From a bacterium D16-76 (GTDB lineage Bacteria; Bacillota; Clostridia; Oscillospirales; Acutalibacteraceae), in the NCBI GenBank assembly GCA_009917445.1, contig QZEE01000007.1:1-64000 (forward strand): DNA of 64,000 nucleotides, given 5' to 3'. A model generated the notes under the pieces. It had not been told where the DNA came from. It did not search any database and was given only the letters and a program-made list of their open reading frames with translations. Shown here piece after piece: positions 41,527-50,093 of the stretch; the first letter of the stretch is position 1, and the number at the start of each line of letters is the position of its first letter. The position numbers were made by a program, and so were the translations under genes.

Positions 41527-42901
41527 CTGCCAGTTCACCTTTACCCTTGTTATCCCTTGTCAGGTTTTTCATCCAGTTATAGCGGTTGATTTTCACCACC
41601 GCCACAAAGCACTTCAAAATCTGGTCGCACTTCAAGCACGCGAACACCACCCAAGGCGCGGCCCCCAGCCACATAGCAATAAGCGCCGAGGGGATGACCA
41701 CTAAAAACACAAAGATGGTGTCATTCTTAAACACAAAAGAAATATCCCCGCCAGACTTCACCAGCCCAAACAAGCAGGCCGCCTGATAGCAGGTACCTAC
41801 AATCGTCACCGCGATCACGTTGATAAACTGGTAAGAATAGGCCTGGGCCTCTGGGCTGGCGCTGTACAGGCCGATAAACCAATCCCGCAGCAGCAGCACC
41901 GCACAGCCTGAAATAAGCCCAACCCCTAAGAAAATCATCTGTACCGTCTTGGCGTATTCCTTCATCTTCTCATAAAGCCCGGCCCCTACCGTCTTGCCGG
42001 TAATAATGCCTACTGCCGAGGAAAGCCCGTTCATCCACACATAAATCAGGTTATGCAGCATACCCGTAATGCTGGCCGCCGCAATAACCCCCGCCGAGTA
42101 AAACCCCAAAATCTTCGTATTGGCCAAGGTGTTAATGGACCACACCACCTGCCCCCCAATAATAGGCAGGCCATACTTCACAAAATCCTTTAAAAGCTGC
42201 CGGTCCGTGTGGAGCAAGTCCATAAATTTCAGCTGCAATTTTTTATCCACGAAAAATACATACCCTGCACTAACGCACATCTCCAAAACCCGGGAGATCA
42301 GCGTTGCCACCGCCGCGCCCTTGACCCCCATGGCCGGGAACCCCAGTTTGCCGAAAATCAGCACATAGTTTAAGGACACATTGACCACCAGCGCCAAAAT
42401 CGATATGTAAAGCCCAATTTTTGCAGTCTCCACGCTGCGCATCGAGGCAATCATCACCTGGGATAAGCAGAAAAACAGATACGTAAAGCCCACAATCTGC
42501 AAATACACCGTGCCTTCCGCAATAACCCCCGCATCCTGCGTAAACAGACCAATAATCACCGAAGGGAACAAAACCGCCGCCGAGGTAGCCACTAACCCCA
42601 CCCCCAGGGCAAACTTCACCCCAATAGACACAACCTTGCGGATACTGGGGGCGTCCTTTTTCCCCCAATACTGGGCGGCCAGAATCAAAATAGCCCCCTC
42701 TACGCCAGCCGTAAACATCTGCACAACCGCCTGCATCTGGTTCCCCACATACACACCGGAAATCGCGTTGTCCCCCAAAGACCCAATCATCAGGTTATCC
42801 GCAAAATTCACAGCAAAGGTAATGAGGTTCTGCAAGGAAATCGGTATCGCCAGCATAACCAGCGTCCTATAAAAAGACTTGTCCTTCGTAAAAACAGCCA
42901 C
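41513..42901 (-). CDS. MATE-family multidrug/Na+ antiporter
   Basis: A 462-residue transporter with about twelve helices in two related halves. It starts FYRTLVMLAIPISLQNLITF with the NFADNLMIGSLGDNAISG block, the MATE signature, and the second half begins DFVKYGLPIIGGQ. The start is a GTG with AGGAGG 7 nt upstream. It heads the MATE-EamA-nagB-ECF unit. Confidence 0.93.
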   Translation of the reverse strand: MAVFTKDKSFYRTLVMLAIPISLQNLITFAVNFADNLMIGSLGDNAISGVYVGNQMQAVVQMFTAGVEGAILILAAQYWGKKDAPSIRKVVSIGVKFALGVGLVATSAAVLFPSVIIGLFTQDAGVIAEGTVYLQIVGFTYLFFCLSQVMIASMRSVETAKIGLYISILALVVNVSLNYVLIFGKLGFPAMGVKGAAVATLISRVLEMCVSAGYVFFVDKKLQLKFMDLLHTDRQLLKDFVKYGLPIIGGQVVWSINTLANTKILGFYSAGVIAAASITGMLHNLIYVWMNGLSSAVGIITGKTVGAGLYEKMKEYAKTVQMIFLGVGLISGCAVLLLRDWFIGLYSASPEAQAYSYQFINVIAVTIVGTCYQAACLFGLVKSGGDISFVFKNDTIFVFLVVIPSALIAMWLGAAPWVVFACLKCDQILKCFVAVVKINRYNWMKNLTRDNKGKGELADGTE

Positions 42902-42989
42902 GACCTTACCTCCTAAAACCCAAAAATACCATTCCACCCGATTATACACTACCCAGCCCCGGAAGTAAACCCCCACCCCCCGCAAAGTT

Positions 42990-43055
42990 TTTTGAAGATT
43001 CTTAAGGGGCTTTTTTCCAAAAAAGCCCCTTAAGCCGCCGGAGGCGACCTTGCCA
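42990..43055. repeat. Intergenic palindromic element (A-like)
   Basis: A perfect long hairpin, CTTAAGGGGCTTTTTT with AAAAAAGCCCCTTAAG, is followed by a GCCGGAGGCGAC segment. The TTAAGG words recall the copy at 25.95 kb. It lies upstream of the MATE gene and may be a bidirectional terminator. Confidence 0.6.
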
Positions 43056-43061
43056 GAGGCC

Positions 43062-43100
43062 CAAAAACAGGAAGCCCCCGGCAAACCGGAGGCTCCCTGT
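43062..43100 (-). terminator. Intrinsic terminator after the Gfo/Idh/MocA gene
   Basis: ACAGGGAGCCTCCGG pairs with CCGGGGGCTTCCTGT and TTTTTGGG follows on the minus strand. Confidence 0.85.
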
Positions 43101-43129
43101 CTTAAAATAGATATAGGGCAAGAAAGACC

Positions 43130-44254
43130 TTACTCAAAAGCAACTGCCACGCCCTTAGCGTCCGACTCTAAAGCCGCTTCCATCAGCCGCAGTACCCGCA
43201 GGGCCTCTTCGTTTTTCACAATCTGTTCCGCTTTGCCCAAAATTACATCGCACACATTGGAGTAAAGGGCGTTGCGGTCATACGAAATATCCGGCAAAGG
43301 CAGGTCGTCCATCGTGTCCGCGCCGCGGGGGGCCATGGTCTTTGAAAGCCCCTCGCCCATCAGGATAGGTGTAGCGTCCTTGTCCTCCCAGCTGCGCAGG
43401 ATCACCATATGGCCCGGATCCCGGAAATCCTTGATTTCCGCCGTGCCCTGTGTGCCGCACAAATACCAGTGGGGCAGGGTGATAAAGTTGCAGGTGCCCA
43501 CCTCCACCATAGCGGTCAGCCCGCTCTCAAACACCATGTTCATAATGAACCCATCGTCCACCTCGTCGTTGGTCACGTGGGTCATCTTCGCATACACCGT
43601 CTTAATCTTCTCGGGCACCATCATTACAAGCCTATCCAGCAAATGCACGCCCCAGTCGAACATCATGCCGCCGCCCTGGGCCTTTACACCCCGCCAGTCG
43701 CCGGGTATGCCGCGGCTGCCATGGTACCGGCTCTCAATGTGGAACACGTCCCCCAGGGTCTTTTCCTCATACAGCTTTTTCATGATCAGGTAGTCCTTGT
43801 CCCACCGCCGGTTCTGCCGGGGGTAGAACACCTTTCCCGTCTCTTTGGCGACTTCCAGCACATCTACCAGGTCCTGGCTGTTCATCATCACCGGCTTTTC
43901 GCACAACACGTGCTTGCCCGCCCGCATAGCCCGGGTGGCTAAATCCTTGTGGCTGTCATTGGGGGTGGCCACCAGCACCAAGTCTACCTCCGGCGTGTCC
44001 AAAATCTGCTCGAAGCTCTCAAAGGTATGGAACCCCTGCTTCCGGGCCCACTCCTGGCGCTCCTCCTTTATGTCGTATGTACCGGCCAGCACCATTTTTG
44101 TTTTCAAGTCTGTGTCCCCCGGGGCCAGTTCGCGGCCCTTAGACCCGTCGGTCATCCACAGCGCCTGCCCGCTGCCTGTAGCAACCGCCACCGCGTGGCC
44201 GCCGCCCATGCCGCCGCAGCCCACAATAGCCACCGCGATTTTGCCGTCTATCAT
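43130..44254 (-). CDS. Gfo/Idh/MocA-family oxidoreductase (first)
   Basis: 374 residues. The N-terminal Rossmann fold starts VAIVGCGGMGGGHAVAVAT and the family's EKP motif is in HVLCEKPVMM, which supplies the catalytic Lys. The C-terminal beta sheet has GGGMMFDWGVHLLDRL, with the conserved GxxxDxGxHxxD pattern. It is an NAD(P)-dependent dehydrogenase acting on sugars, inositols or sugar acids; the substrate is not visible. It stands alone with its own promoter and terminator. About 30% similar in layout to the gene at 60.2 kb. Confidence 0.92.
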   Translation of the reverse strand: MIDGKIAVAIVGCGGMGGGHAVAVATGSGQALWMTDGSKGRELAPGDTDLKTKMVLAGTYDIKEERQEWARKQGFHTFESFEQILDTPEVDLVLVATPNDSHKDLATRAMRAGKHVLCEKPVMMNSQDLVDVLEVAKETGKVFYPRQNRRWDKDYLIMKKLYEEKTLGDVFHIESRYHGSRGIPGDWRGVKAQGGGMMFDWGVHLLDRLVMMVPEKIKTVYAKMTHVTNDEVDDGFIMNMVFESGLTAMVEVGTCNFITLPHWYLCGTQGTAEIKDFRDPGHMVILRSWEDKDATPILMGEGLSKTMAPRGADTMDDLPLPDISYDRNALYSNVCDVILGKAEQIVKNEEALRVLRLMEAALESDAKGVAVAFE

Positions 44255-44309
44255 GAAAAATGCCTCCTTTATAATAGTGATGGTTGAAAACTAAGTATCT
44301 TCATCTATC

Positions 44310-44338
44310 ATTTTACACGATTTTCATTTATCACGCAA
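44310..44338 (-). promoter_or_regulatory. Sigma-A promoter of the first Gfo/Idh/MocA gene
   Basis: The minus strand reads TTGCGT, a 17-nt spacer, then TAAAAT. The 303 bp between this gene and mgtE otherwise hold only the mgtE terminator. Confidence 0.8.
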
Positions 44339-44478
44339 GGCTTTTTTCTGCGTTCTTTATAAAATTTGTATCTATTTTTATAAAAGTCCTCCACGCCACC
44401 CGACACTCCCCTACCTGCTGCTTCATATAAAAAGCGGCTACCTTTCACAGTATACCCCCAGCTGGCAGCCTCACCGCC

Positions 44479-44518
44479 TAAAAATGTTAGCCGCCTGATT
44501 CACGCCCAGACGGCTAAC
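44479..44518 (-). terminator. Intrinsic terminator after mgtE
   Basis: GTTAGCCG pairs with CGGCTAAC around an inner hairpin, followed by ATTTTTA on the minus strand. Confidence 0.8.
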
Positions 44519-44557
44519 ACACTATAAACACGATTCTATTCACAGCCAACCCGCCGC

Positions 44558-45892
44558 TCAAATACCCAATAGCGCTTTAGCTATATTAAAATAGATCACC
44601 AGCGACACCGCGTCCACAATGGTGGTAATAAAGGGGCTGGCCATTACCGTAGGGTCCAACCCCAGTCGGTCAGCCAAAATAGGCAGGGTACTGCCCACAA
44701 TATTGGCCACCAGCACCACCAGCACCAGGGTTAGGCACACTACCCCAGCCACCAGCAGGGACACCTGGTCAACAACCATCAGCTTTACAAAATTGGCCGC
44801 CGCCAGGGTGCACCCGCACAGCAGCGCCACCGAGCTTTCCTTCCACAAAATCTTCGGCACATCCGCATAACGGATCTCCCCCAAAGAAAGCCCGCGGATA
44901 ATGGTAATAGACGACTGGCTTCCCGAATTGCCGCCCGTGTCCATCAGCATGGGGATAAACCCCGTCAACACCACGCTGGCAGCTAAAGCATCTTCAAATG
45001 AATGTATGATTAAGCTGGTAAACGTAGCCGAAACCATCAAAAACAGCAGCCACGGCACCCGTTTTTTCCAGGTGTCCACCACGCCCGTCTTCATGTACGG
45101 CTTATCCGACGGCGCCATAGCCGCCATCTTTTCCATGTCCTCCGTGGCCTCTTCCTCAATAACGTCCATAGCGTCGTCAACGGTGACAATGCCCACCAGC
45201 CGCCCTTCAAAGTCCACCACCGGCAAAGCCAAAAAGTCATATTTCCCCAAGGCCCGGGCAGCTTCCTCCTGGTCGGTGTGGGTGGTCACGTACTTGATGT
45301 TCGTCTCCATGATCTCCCGCAGCACCGCGTCCATGGGGGCCAGCAGCAAATCCTTTACCGTCACAATCCCTTCCAGCTTCCGGCGGCTGTCGGTGACATA
45401 GCAGGTATATACGGTCTCCTTCTCCACCCCTGTGCGGCGTATGCGGTCAAAGGCCTGGGCTACTGTCATACTACGCTTTAGGTCTACATATTCCATGGTC
45501 ATCAAGCTCCCAGCGCTGTCCTTCGGGTAGTTCAGCACCTGGTTGATGCCCTTACGGGTCTCGGCGTCCACATGCCGCAGCACCCGCTTAACCACATTGG
45601 CCGGCATCTCTTCCAGCATGTCCACGGCATCGTCCAAAAAGAGCTGCCCCATTACCTCTTCCAGCTCCTTATCCGAAAACCCGCGCACCAAAACCTCCTG
45701 GGCTTCCGGCGGCATATAGGCAAAGGCCTCCGCCGCCAGCTCCTTAGGGCACAGCCGGAAAGCCAAAGGCATATTCTGCCCTGGCAGCCCTTCCAGTACC
45801 TGGGCCACGTCAGCAGGGTTCATGTCCTTGAGCATCTGGGCCGCTTTGGGGAACTCCCGCCCCTCTAGCAACCCCAAAATCTTTTCTTCCAT
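44558..45892 (-). CDS. mgtE: Magnesium transporter MgtE
   Basis: A 444-residue Mg2+ channel. In order: the N-terminal MgtE_N superhelix (residues ~10-125, LEGREFPKAAQMLKDMNPAD), two CBS domains (~130-250, with VDDAMDVIEEEA at the end), a plug helix and five transmembrane helices with MLMDTGGNSGSQSS, the ion-pore signature. The ATG with AAAGGAGG upstream is the normal start. A ~195-nt leader with a terminator-like hairpin precedes it. Confidence 0.96.
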   Translation of the reverse strand: MEEKILGLLEGREFPKAAQMLKDMNPADVAQVLEGLPGQNMPLAFRLCPKELAAEAFAYMPPEAQEVLVRGFSDKELEEVMGQLFLDDAVDMLEEMPANVVKRVLRHVDAETRKGINQVLNYPKDSAGSLMTMEYVDLKRSMTVAQAFDRIRRTGVEKETVYTCYVTDSRRKLEGIVTVKDLLLAPMDAVLREIMETNIKYVTTHTDQEEAARALGKYDFLALPVVDFEGRLVGIVTVDDAMDVIEEEATEDMEKMAAMAPSDKPYMKTGVVDTWKKRVPWLLFLMVSATFTSLIIHSFEDALAASVVLTGFIPMLMDTGGNSGSQSSITIIRGLSLGEIRYADVPKILWKESSVALLCGCTLAAANFVKLMVVDQVSLLVAGVVCLTLVLVVLVANIVGSTLPILADRLGLDPTVMASPFITTIVDAVSLVIYFNIAKALLGI

Positions 45893-46088
45893 CTTTCCGT
45901 ACCTCCTTTTTAAAATGAGATACGGCACAAAACCGGGCAGGCCCCGGCTGTCTAAGGAAACGGACAGCAGGCGGCCCTGGGAAAAAGGCAGCAAGCCGCC
46001 TTTTCGCATAATCGGTCCGGTACCATGCCGTCGCTGCTTTGCGGAACGTTCACCAAGGCTCACCTCACTTTCCCTTCATTTCGTCCCA
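45893..46088 (-). promoter_or_regulatory. mgtE leader with attenuator-like hairpin
   Basis: The transcribed leader is about 195 nt. A hairpin with a T-run (AAAAGGC, inner GCTTGC, GCCTTTTT; plus-strand 45982-46005) sits in its middle, well before the ribosome binding site. The shape is that of a metal-responsive attenuator. I could not align it to the M-box: the conserved GACGCCAAUGGGU-type core is not seen. The frame of mgtE is open through most of the leader (GTG start at 46063), so a longer protein or leader peptide is possible. Confidence 0.4.
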
Positions 46089-46093
46089 CTCTT

Positions 46094-46122
46094 AGAGTAT
46101 CCGTTTTCCCCCCATTTGTCAA
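46094..46122 (-). promoter_or_regulatory. Sigma-A promoter of mgtE
   Basis: The minus strand reads TTGACA, a 17-nt spacer, then TACTCT, with transcription expected to start near 46088. The rest of the interval to 46257 shows no gene. Confidence 0.7.
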
Positions 46123-46256
46123 GGCTTTTTTGCCTATGCCCCTTCCCCAAAATTTGGCAGGCCTACCCCGCCCTGCCAATCATCATTACCTGTCAGGTGG
46201 GTGATTTGCACAAGTACCAAAAGCCCGTATTGCTGGCTGCCCTAAAAGGCATAAAT

Positions 46257-46298
46257 ATAAAGGAAGCCCCTCCGTTTGGGTGGGGGGCTTCCTTTTAC
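46257..46298. terminator. Bidirectional intrinsic terminator
   Basis: AAAGGAAGCCCC pairs with GGGGCTTCCTTT, with an AT-rich stretch after it. It lies 20 nt after the stop of the L,D-transpeptidase. Confidence 0.85.
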
Positions 46299-46315
46299 TA
46301 CCTAGCCTGTAAAGC

Positions 46316-48190
46316 TTAATGACAGCCGATCTCTTGGCATTTCCAATACGCAGTGGGATCTGTGGGGTCCCAGGTATGCCAATCCGGTATCCAGAGCCCA
46401 GCGGGCTTTTGCAGGGGGCCGCCTGTCTCCCAGGAGCTAATATGCACCTCGGTGCCCAGCTGGCAGTTGTCATAGACCCACTTGGCCTCCCGGCAGTTCA
46501 TGCGGATGCACCCTGCCGAGCGGGTCTCGCCCAGGTGGTTATACTCGCCTACTTCCAGGTCAAAGTTATTGTGGGTCCAGTTGGGGACGGAATGGAACAG
46601 GTAATTGCCCTGTATCTGCGTACACCATTGGGCCCAGGTGTTGCCGATCATTTGCAGCCAGCGATAGCGGGTTGGAGTATAGTATGTCCCTGTAGGAGTA
46701 CCGTAGCCGCAGGAGACGCGGATGGCCTTTACCGGTACGTTATAGGGGCCGCCGGAGTATTCCTGGGCATAAACAATCAGATAATTGGAGGGCTTGTACA
46801 CCTTGAGAAAATAGGGGCCTGAAACTACGCCCAGGTTGGAGATGTCCTCCTGTATCACGCCATCCTTATAATAGCGCCGCCAAGTGCCCTCGTCCAAAAA
46901 GCCGGTGTAGGCTGCGCCTGTGGTGTTGTCTAGCACGTGCTTGACATTGTCGATGAAATGCACGCCCCGCAGGAATTTCCGGGTGGCCGCGTCCACATAG
47001 TAGCGGGTGCCGTTCTCGTCATAGATCCAACCGCTTTCCGGCGTGCTCAAGTCCTCTTCATAAGCGCCCCAAACCTCGCCGCTGTCTGTCTTGGTAAATT
47101 CGTGGGAGGTAGAGGCTTCGATAATATGGGGGTACATCCAGTCCTCGGGGAACACGTCGTAGAAATTCTTGACTGTGGTTTTCTCCTGTATATCCCCATC
47201 CGGCTGGCGGCCCAAAAGCTTATTTAAAATAACCACGGCTTCCCCTCGGACAATAGCGTCGTTGGGATGGAAGGTACCGTCTGGCAGGCCGTTTATCCAG
47301 CCCTTGCTGTAGGCGGTGGCCACGTAAGGGGCAAACCAGGCATCGGCGGGCACATCGGTAAAGGGGCAGCTGGCTTCTTCCTCTAAGGTATCACAGCCCA
47401 CGGCCAGCTTGACAAACTCGGCCCGGGTGATGGAGCGGCCCCCAGCAAAGTTCCCATTGGAATCCCCTTGCAGGATGCCCAGGGTGTTCATCTCTCCGGC
47501 CGCCTGCGCGTACCAAGCATCGGTGGAAACATCGGGGAAGCGGCCGGGCTGGCTGCTGGGGGAACGGAGCAGGTTGTAGAAAAGCTGCGCGGCTTCGCTG
47601 CGGGTCACATTTTTATAGGGCCGGAAGGTGCCGTTGGTAAAGCCTTTTATGTAAGCGTCGTGGCTGTCGGTCTGCAAAAATTCCTCCACCTGGCGGCCCC
47701 AGCGGGCGGTGTAGATGGTATCAGCCGTGACAGCGGCCTTTTCCGGCTCTGCCTTTTTGCCGGCGGCGTCATACCAACCCAGGGTCTCCGCGGCGGGCAT
47801 GTCGGGAATTTTGGGCACATCTTTTACAAATTCGCCTTCCTTCACCCGGCGCACCCGCGTACCAAAGCGGCCCATTTGGAAGGTAACAGTGTAAACGACC
47901 TCTTCCGGCTCCTCAGGCTCTTCCGGTTCTTCTGGGCCCGGGCTTGGGGACGGGGAAACTTCCGGCTCGTCAAGGGGCGGCTGGGAGGGCAATTCCTCTA
48001 TGTCGCCGGGCAGGACGGGCGGGGCCTCGTTTTCCAAGAGGCTCTCAAGGGCTGAAAGGGTCTTTTCTGCCTCGGGGGCAGGGGCATCGGCCGCAGCGGC
48101 GGTGGGGCCTGCCAGCAGCAGGCAGCAGAGCAGGGCGGATACGATCCTCTTGCGGGTGGCGGGGCGCTTGCCCCCAGAATGATGGGCCAT
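46316..48190 (-). CDS. Secreted SLH-domain L,D-transpeptidase
   Basis: 624 residues. Signal peptide (IVSALLCCLLLAGPTAAAADA), a Pro/Glu-rich linker (residues ~60-95), a short InlB-like beta repeat (YTVTFQMGRFG), three SLH motifs (~170-340; GFTNGTFRPYKNVTRSEAA, GDSNGNFAGGRSITRAEFV, GLPDGTFHPNDAIVRGEAV), a wall-binding-type repeat (GWIYDENGTRYYVDAA, GVHFIDNVKHVLDN), then a YkuD catalytic domain (~455-595) with the core SAGCIRMNCREAKWVYDN. It would bind secondary wall polymer through SLH and make 3-3 peptidoglycan cross-links. The first His of the YkuD motif appears in YNHLGETRSAGCIRM. Confidence 0.93.
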   Translation of the reverse strand: MAHHSGGKRPATRKRIVSALLCCLLLAGPTAAAADAPAPEAEKTLSALESLLENEAPPVLPGDIEELPSQPPLDEPEVSPSPSPGPEEPEEPEEPEEVVYTVTFQMGRFGTRVRRVKEGEFVKDVPKIPDMPAAETLGWYDAAGKKAEPEKAAVTADTIYTARWGRQVEEFLQTDSHDAYIKGFTNGTFRPYKNVTRSEAAQLFYNLLRSPSSQPGRFPDVSTDAWYAQAAGEMNTLGILQGDSNGNFAGGRSITRAEFVKLAVGCDTLEEEASCPFTDVPADAWFAPYVATAYSKGWINGLPDGTFHPNDAIVRGEAVVILNKLLGRQPDGDIQEKTTVKNFYDVFPEDWMYPHIIEASTSHEFTKTDSGEVWGAYEEDLSTPESGWIYDENGTRYYVDAATRKFLRGVHFIDNVKHVLDNTTGAAYTGFLDEGTWRRYYKDGVIQEDISNLGVVSGPYFLKVYKPSNYLIVYAQEYSGGPYNVPVKAIRVSCGYGTPTGTYYTPTRYRWLQMIGNTWAQWCTQIQGNYLFHSVPNWTHNNFDLEVGEYNHLGETRSAGCIRMNCREAKWVYDNCQLGTEVHISSWETGGPLQKPAGLWIPDWHTWDPTDPTAYWKCQEIGCH

Positions 48191-48418
48191 GGCAATTAAC
48201 TCCTTAACCTATTTGATATTTTCATGTACCGGGGCTTCCTATTTTCCTATATCTGCTCTGGTACAGCCTTTCCAGTATGGCTATTGTACCATATATATGC
48301 AGAAAAGGAAAGCCCGGTTTTGGGAAAAGCAAAATTTTCCTGTCTGCGGCAAAGGGGTAAAAACAGGCAGATTCGACAATTTTTTTATAAAACAGCCTTT
48401 CCCCGCCTACAGGCCTAT

Positions 48419-48426
48419 GGTATAAT
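48419..48426 (+). promoter_or_regulatory. Extended -10 promoter before the PAS gene
   Basis: TGGTATAAT is a perfect -10 with its TG extension; the -35 is weak. It lies 160 nt upstream of the PAS gene. The interval 48191-48588 also holds the minus-strand promoter of the SLH protein (extended -10 TATGGTACAAT near 48285) and otherwise no gene. Confidence 0.6.
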
Positions 48427-48588
48427 GGGTTGGGACAAATACATAAAAAGCCCTTCCCCCGCAACGCCCTGTCCCCTGCAGCGTAGGGCAGCGGGGATTT
48501 CCCCTTAAAGGGAACGCTTGGCCCTGTCTTTTGACCGCTTGGGCCTGCAATCCAAACAAAAACTAACCCAAAACAGGAGGCACCATTT

Positions 48589-48948
48589 ATGGACGAGAAC
48601 ACGATGCTAAAGGCGATTTTGAACAGCTACCCCTACCCCATTGTCTTTGTGGACGACACCTATACGATACGCTACATGAACCGTTACGCCCAGTACCACT
48701 ATTATCAGGAACGGGGGTACAAGGATTTGATCGGCAAGTCCCTTTTCCTGTGCCACGACAAGGAGTCTTCCAAGGAACGGATCAAGGCAGCTTTTGAAAA
48801 GATGAAGAGCGACGGCAAAGAGGCGTTTGTAGGCGTCAACCTGCGCAACCTGCGGATTTACATGCAGCCGGTGCGGGATGAGGCCGGGAAGCTCATTGGG
48901 TTCTTTGAGCGGTTTGAACAAAACCTGCGCCTGGATAAGCGGGTGTAG
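48589..48948 (+). CDS. Stand-alone PAS-domain protein
   Basis: 119 residues that are a single PAS domain: AILNSYPYPIVFVDDTYTIR and YMNRYAQYHYYQERGY at the start, GKSLFLCHDKESSKERI in the middle and a last strand IYMQPVRDEAGKLIGFFERF. There is no output domain, so it must act through a partner. The His in the CHDK segment could bind a ligand such as haem, but this is only a guess. AACAGGAGG precedes the ATG. It is followed by radC after 40 nt. Confidence 0.85.
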   Translation: MDENTMLKAILNSYPYPIVFVDDTYTIRYMNRYAQYHYYQERGYKDLIGKSLFLCHDKESSKERIKAAFEKMKSDGKEAFVGVNLRNLRIYMQPVRDEAGKLIGFFERFEQNLRLDKRV

Positions 48949-48989
48949 CGCCCGGGCCGGAATCAGAAGACCAGCCCAGGAGGTGCTAC

Positions 48990-49796
48990 ATGAGGAAACA
49001 GGCAAAAAGGCCCGCGCCCTTGCCGGCGGAGGGGCCCATTAAAAAAATGCCCAGGCAGGACCTGATACCCGTACCGTTGACAGAGAAGGTGCACAGCACG
49101 CTGCTGGAAAAGGTCCTCGCTTTTGTTATGCCCCAAGAGGAGGCGGTGCAGGCGGCGGGCTGCCTGGTACGGAAATTCGGCAGCCTCTCCCACGTACTGG
49201 CCGCCCCGGCCCAAGAGCTGATGCAGACCCCCGGCATACACCAAAAAGCGGCACAACTGTTGGCAGCCGTAGCGGAGGCCGCCCGGGAAAGCCTGGAAGA
49301 GCATGCCTCGGGCATACGGCGGATTTTTGACACGGAGTCGGCGGTGCTGGCCATGTACCCGCTGTTTGCGGGGCGGCGGAAAGAGGCCATCGGCTTTATG
49401 GTGGTGGACGGCCGGGGCCGGGTGCTGTACAACGACTTGGTAACAGAAGGGGAAGTCAGCGAGGTGCCCTTGTATGTGCGCAGGCTGGTACAACTCTGCA
49501 TTGAGCACGACGCCTATACGGCCATCCTGGCCCACAACCACCCCAGCGGCAACCCCCTGCCCTCCCGCAACGACATTGTGGCTACCCGCCAGGTAGATTT
49601 GGCCCTGCGGGGGATTAATGTGACTTTGCAAGACCACATCATCTATGCCGGCGAGACGTATTTTACGTTCTCTGGCACACAGCCCTGGAAGGATGCCCAG
49701 CTCAACGCCCAGAACTATTACCGCCAGCAGTTGGACTTAGCCCGGATGCAGGAGCAGGAATACCTGCAGCACGGGGATGGGCCTTTATCATTTTGA
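48990..49796 (+). CDS. radC: RadC-family JAB/MPN-domain protein
   Basis: 268 residues. An N-terminal helix-hairpin-helix-like region (FGSLSHVLAAPAQELMQTPG) is followed by the JAMM metal-site domain with AHNHPSGNPLPSRNDI (HxHPSGxxxPSxxD). The family was once linked to DNA repair, and its true role is unknown. The C-terminal helix (NAQNYYRQQLDLARMQEQEY) is extra to the standard family. AGGAGG lies before the ATG. Confidence 0.9.
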   Translation: MRKQAKRPAPLPAEGPIKKMPRQDLIPVPLTEKVHSTLLEKVLAFVMPQEEAVQAAGCLVRKFGSLSHVLAAPAQELMQTPGIHQKAAQLLAAVAEAARESLEEHASGIRRIFDTESAVLAMYPLFAGRRKEAIGFMVVDGRGRVLYNDLVTEGEVSEVPLYVRRLVQLCIEHDAYTAILAHNHPSGNPLPSRNDIVATRQVDLALRGINVTLQDHIIYAGETYFTFSGTQPWKDAQLNAQNYYRQQLDLARMQEQEYLQHGDGPLSF

Positions 49797-49885
49797 AACT
49801 CACAAATAGAGAAACCAGGCGGAAATACCCTGACGCCTGGGGAGAGGCGCTGTAAGGAGGGTATCCGCCTGGTTTGGGGGGTGGG

Positions 49886-49962
49886 TGGTGGACCATCAGG
49901 GACTCGAACCCCGGACCGACCGGTTATGAGCCGGTTGCTCTAACCAACTGCGCTAATGGTCC
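49886..49962 (-). tRNA. tRNA with CAT anticodon (elongator Met, or Ile2)
   Basis: A 77-nt cloverleaf on the minus strand. Acceptor stem GGACCAT/ATGGTCC, D-arm AGCGCAGTTGGTTAGAGC, anticodon loop CTCATAA, T-arm GGTTCGAGTCC, encoded CCA. The CAT anticodon without initiator features fits elongator Met; lysidine-modified Ile2 cannot be excluded from sequence alone. Confidence 0.93.
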
Positions 49963-49995
49963 GCACGGCGGGCGGGGAAGCCCGCCGTGATAAAC

Positions 49996-50024
49996 ATGAT
50001 ACCACAAACTTTCTGTTTTGGCAA
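49996..50024 (-). promoter_or_regulatory. Sigma-A promoter of the tRNA
   Basis: The minus strand reads TTGCCA, a 17-nt spacer, then TATCAT, about 33 nt before the tRNA. Confidence 0.75.
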
Positions 50025-50093
50025 GCCTTTTTTGCAGGAATTGTAGGAAAACCGTTTTCCGACCAAAAAAGCAGCCAGGAAGGAGCAAAAAAT

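Noticed and set aside
45893-46063. 57-codon N-terminal extension of MgtE
   Set aside because: In frame, but the normal family start with AAAGGAGG lies at 45892 and the extension has no MgtE character.
45893-46088. M-box magnesium riboswitch upstream of mgtE
   Set aside because: The position fits and a GAGGTGAGCC stretch is present, but the conserved core that follows the first stem in M-box RNAs is not found. Kept only as an uncharacterised leader.
48222-48602. A 126-codon minus-strand frame before the PAS gene
   Set aside because: It overlaps two promoters and the ribosome binding site of the PAS gene; no family features and no own ribosome binding site.
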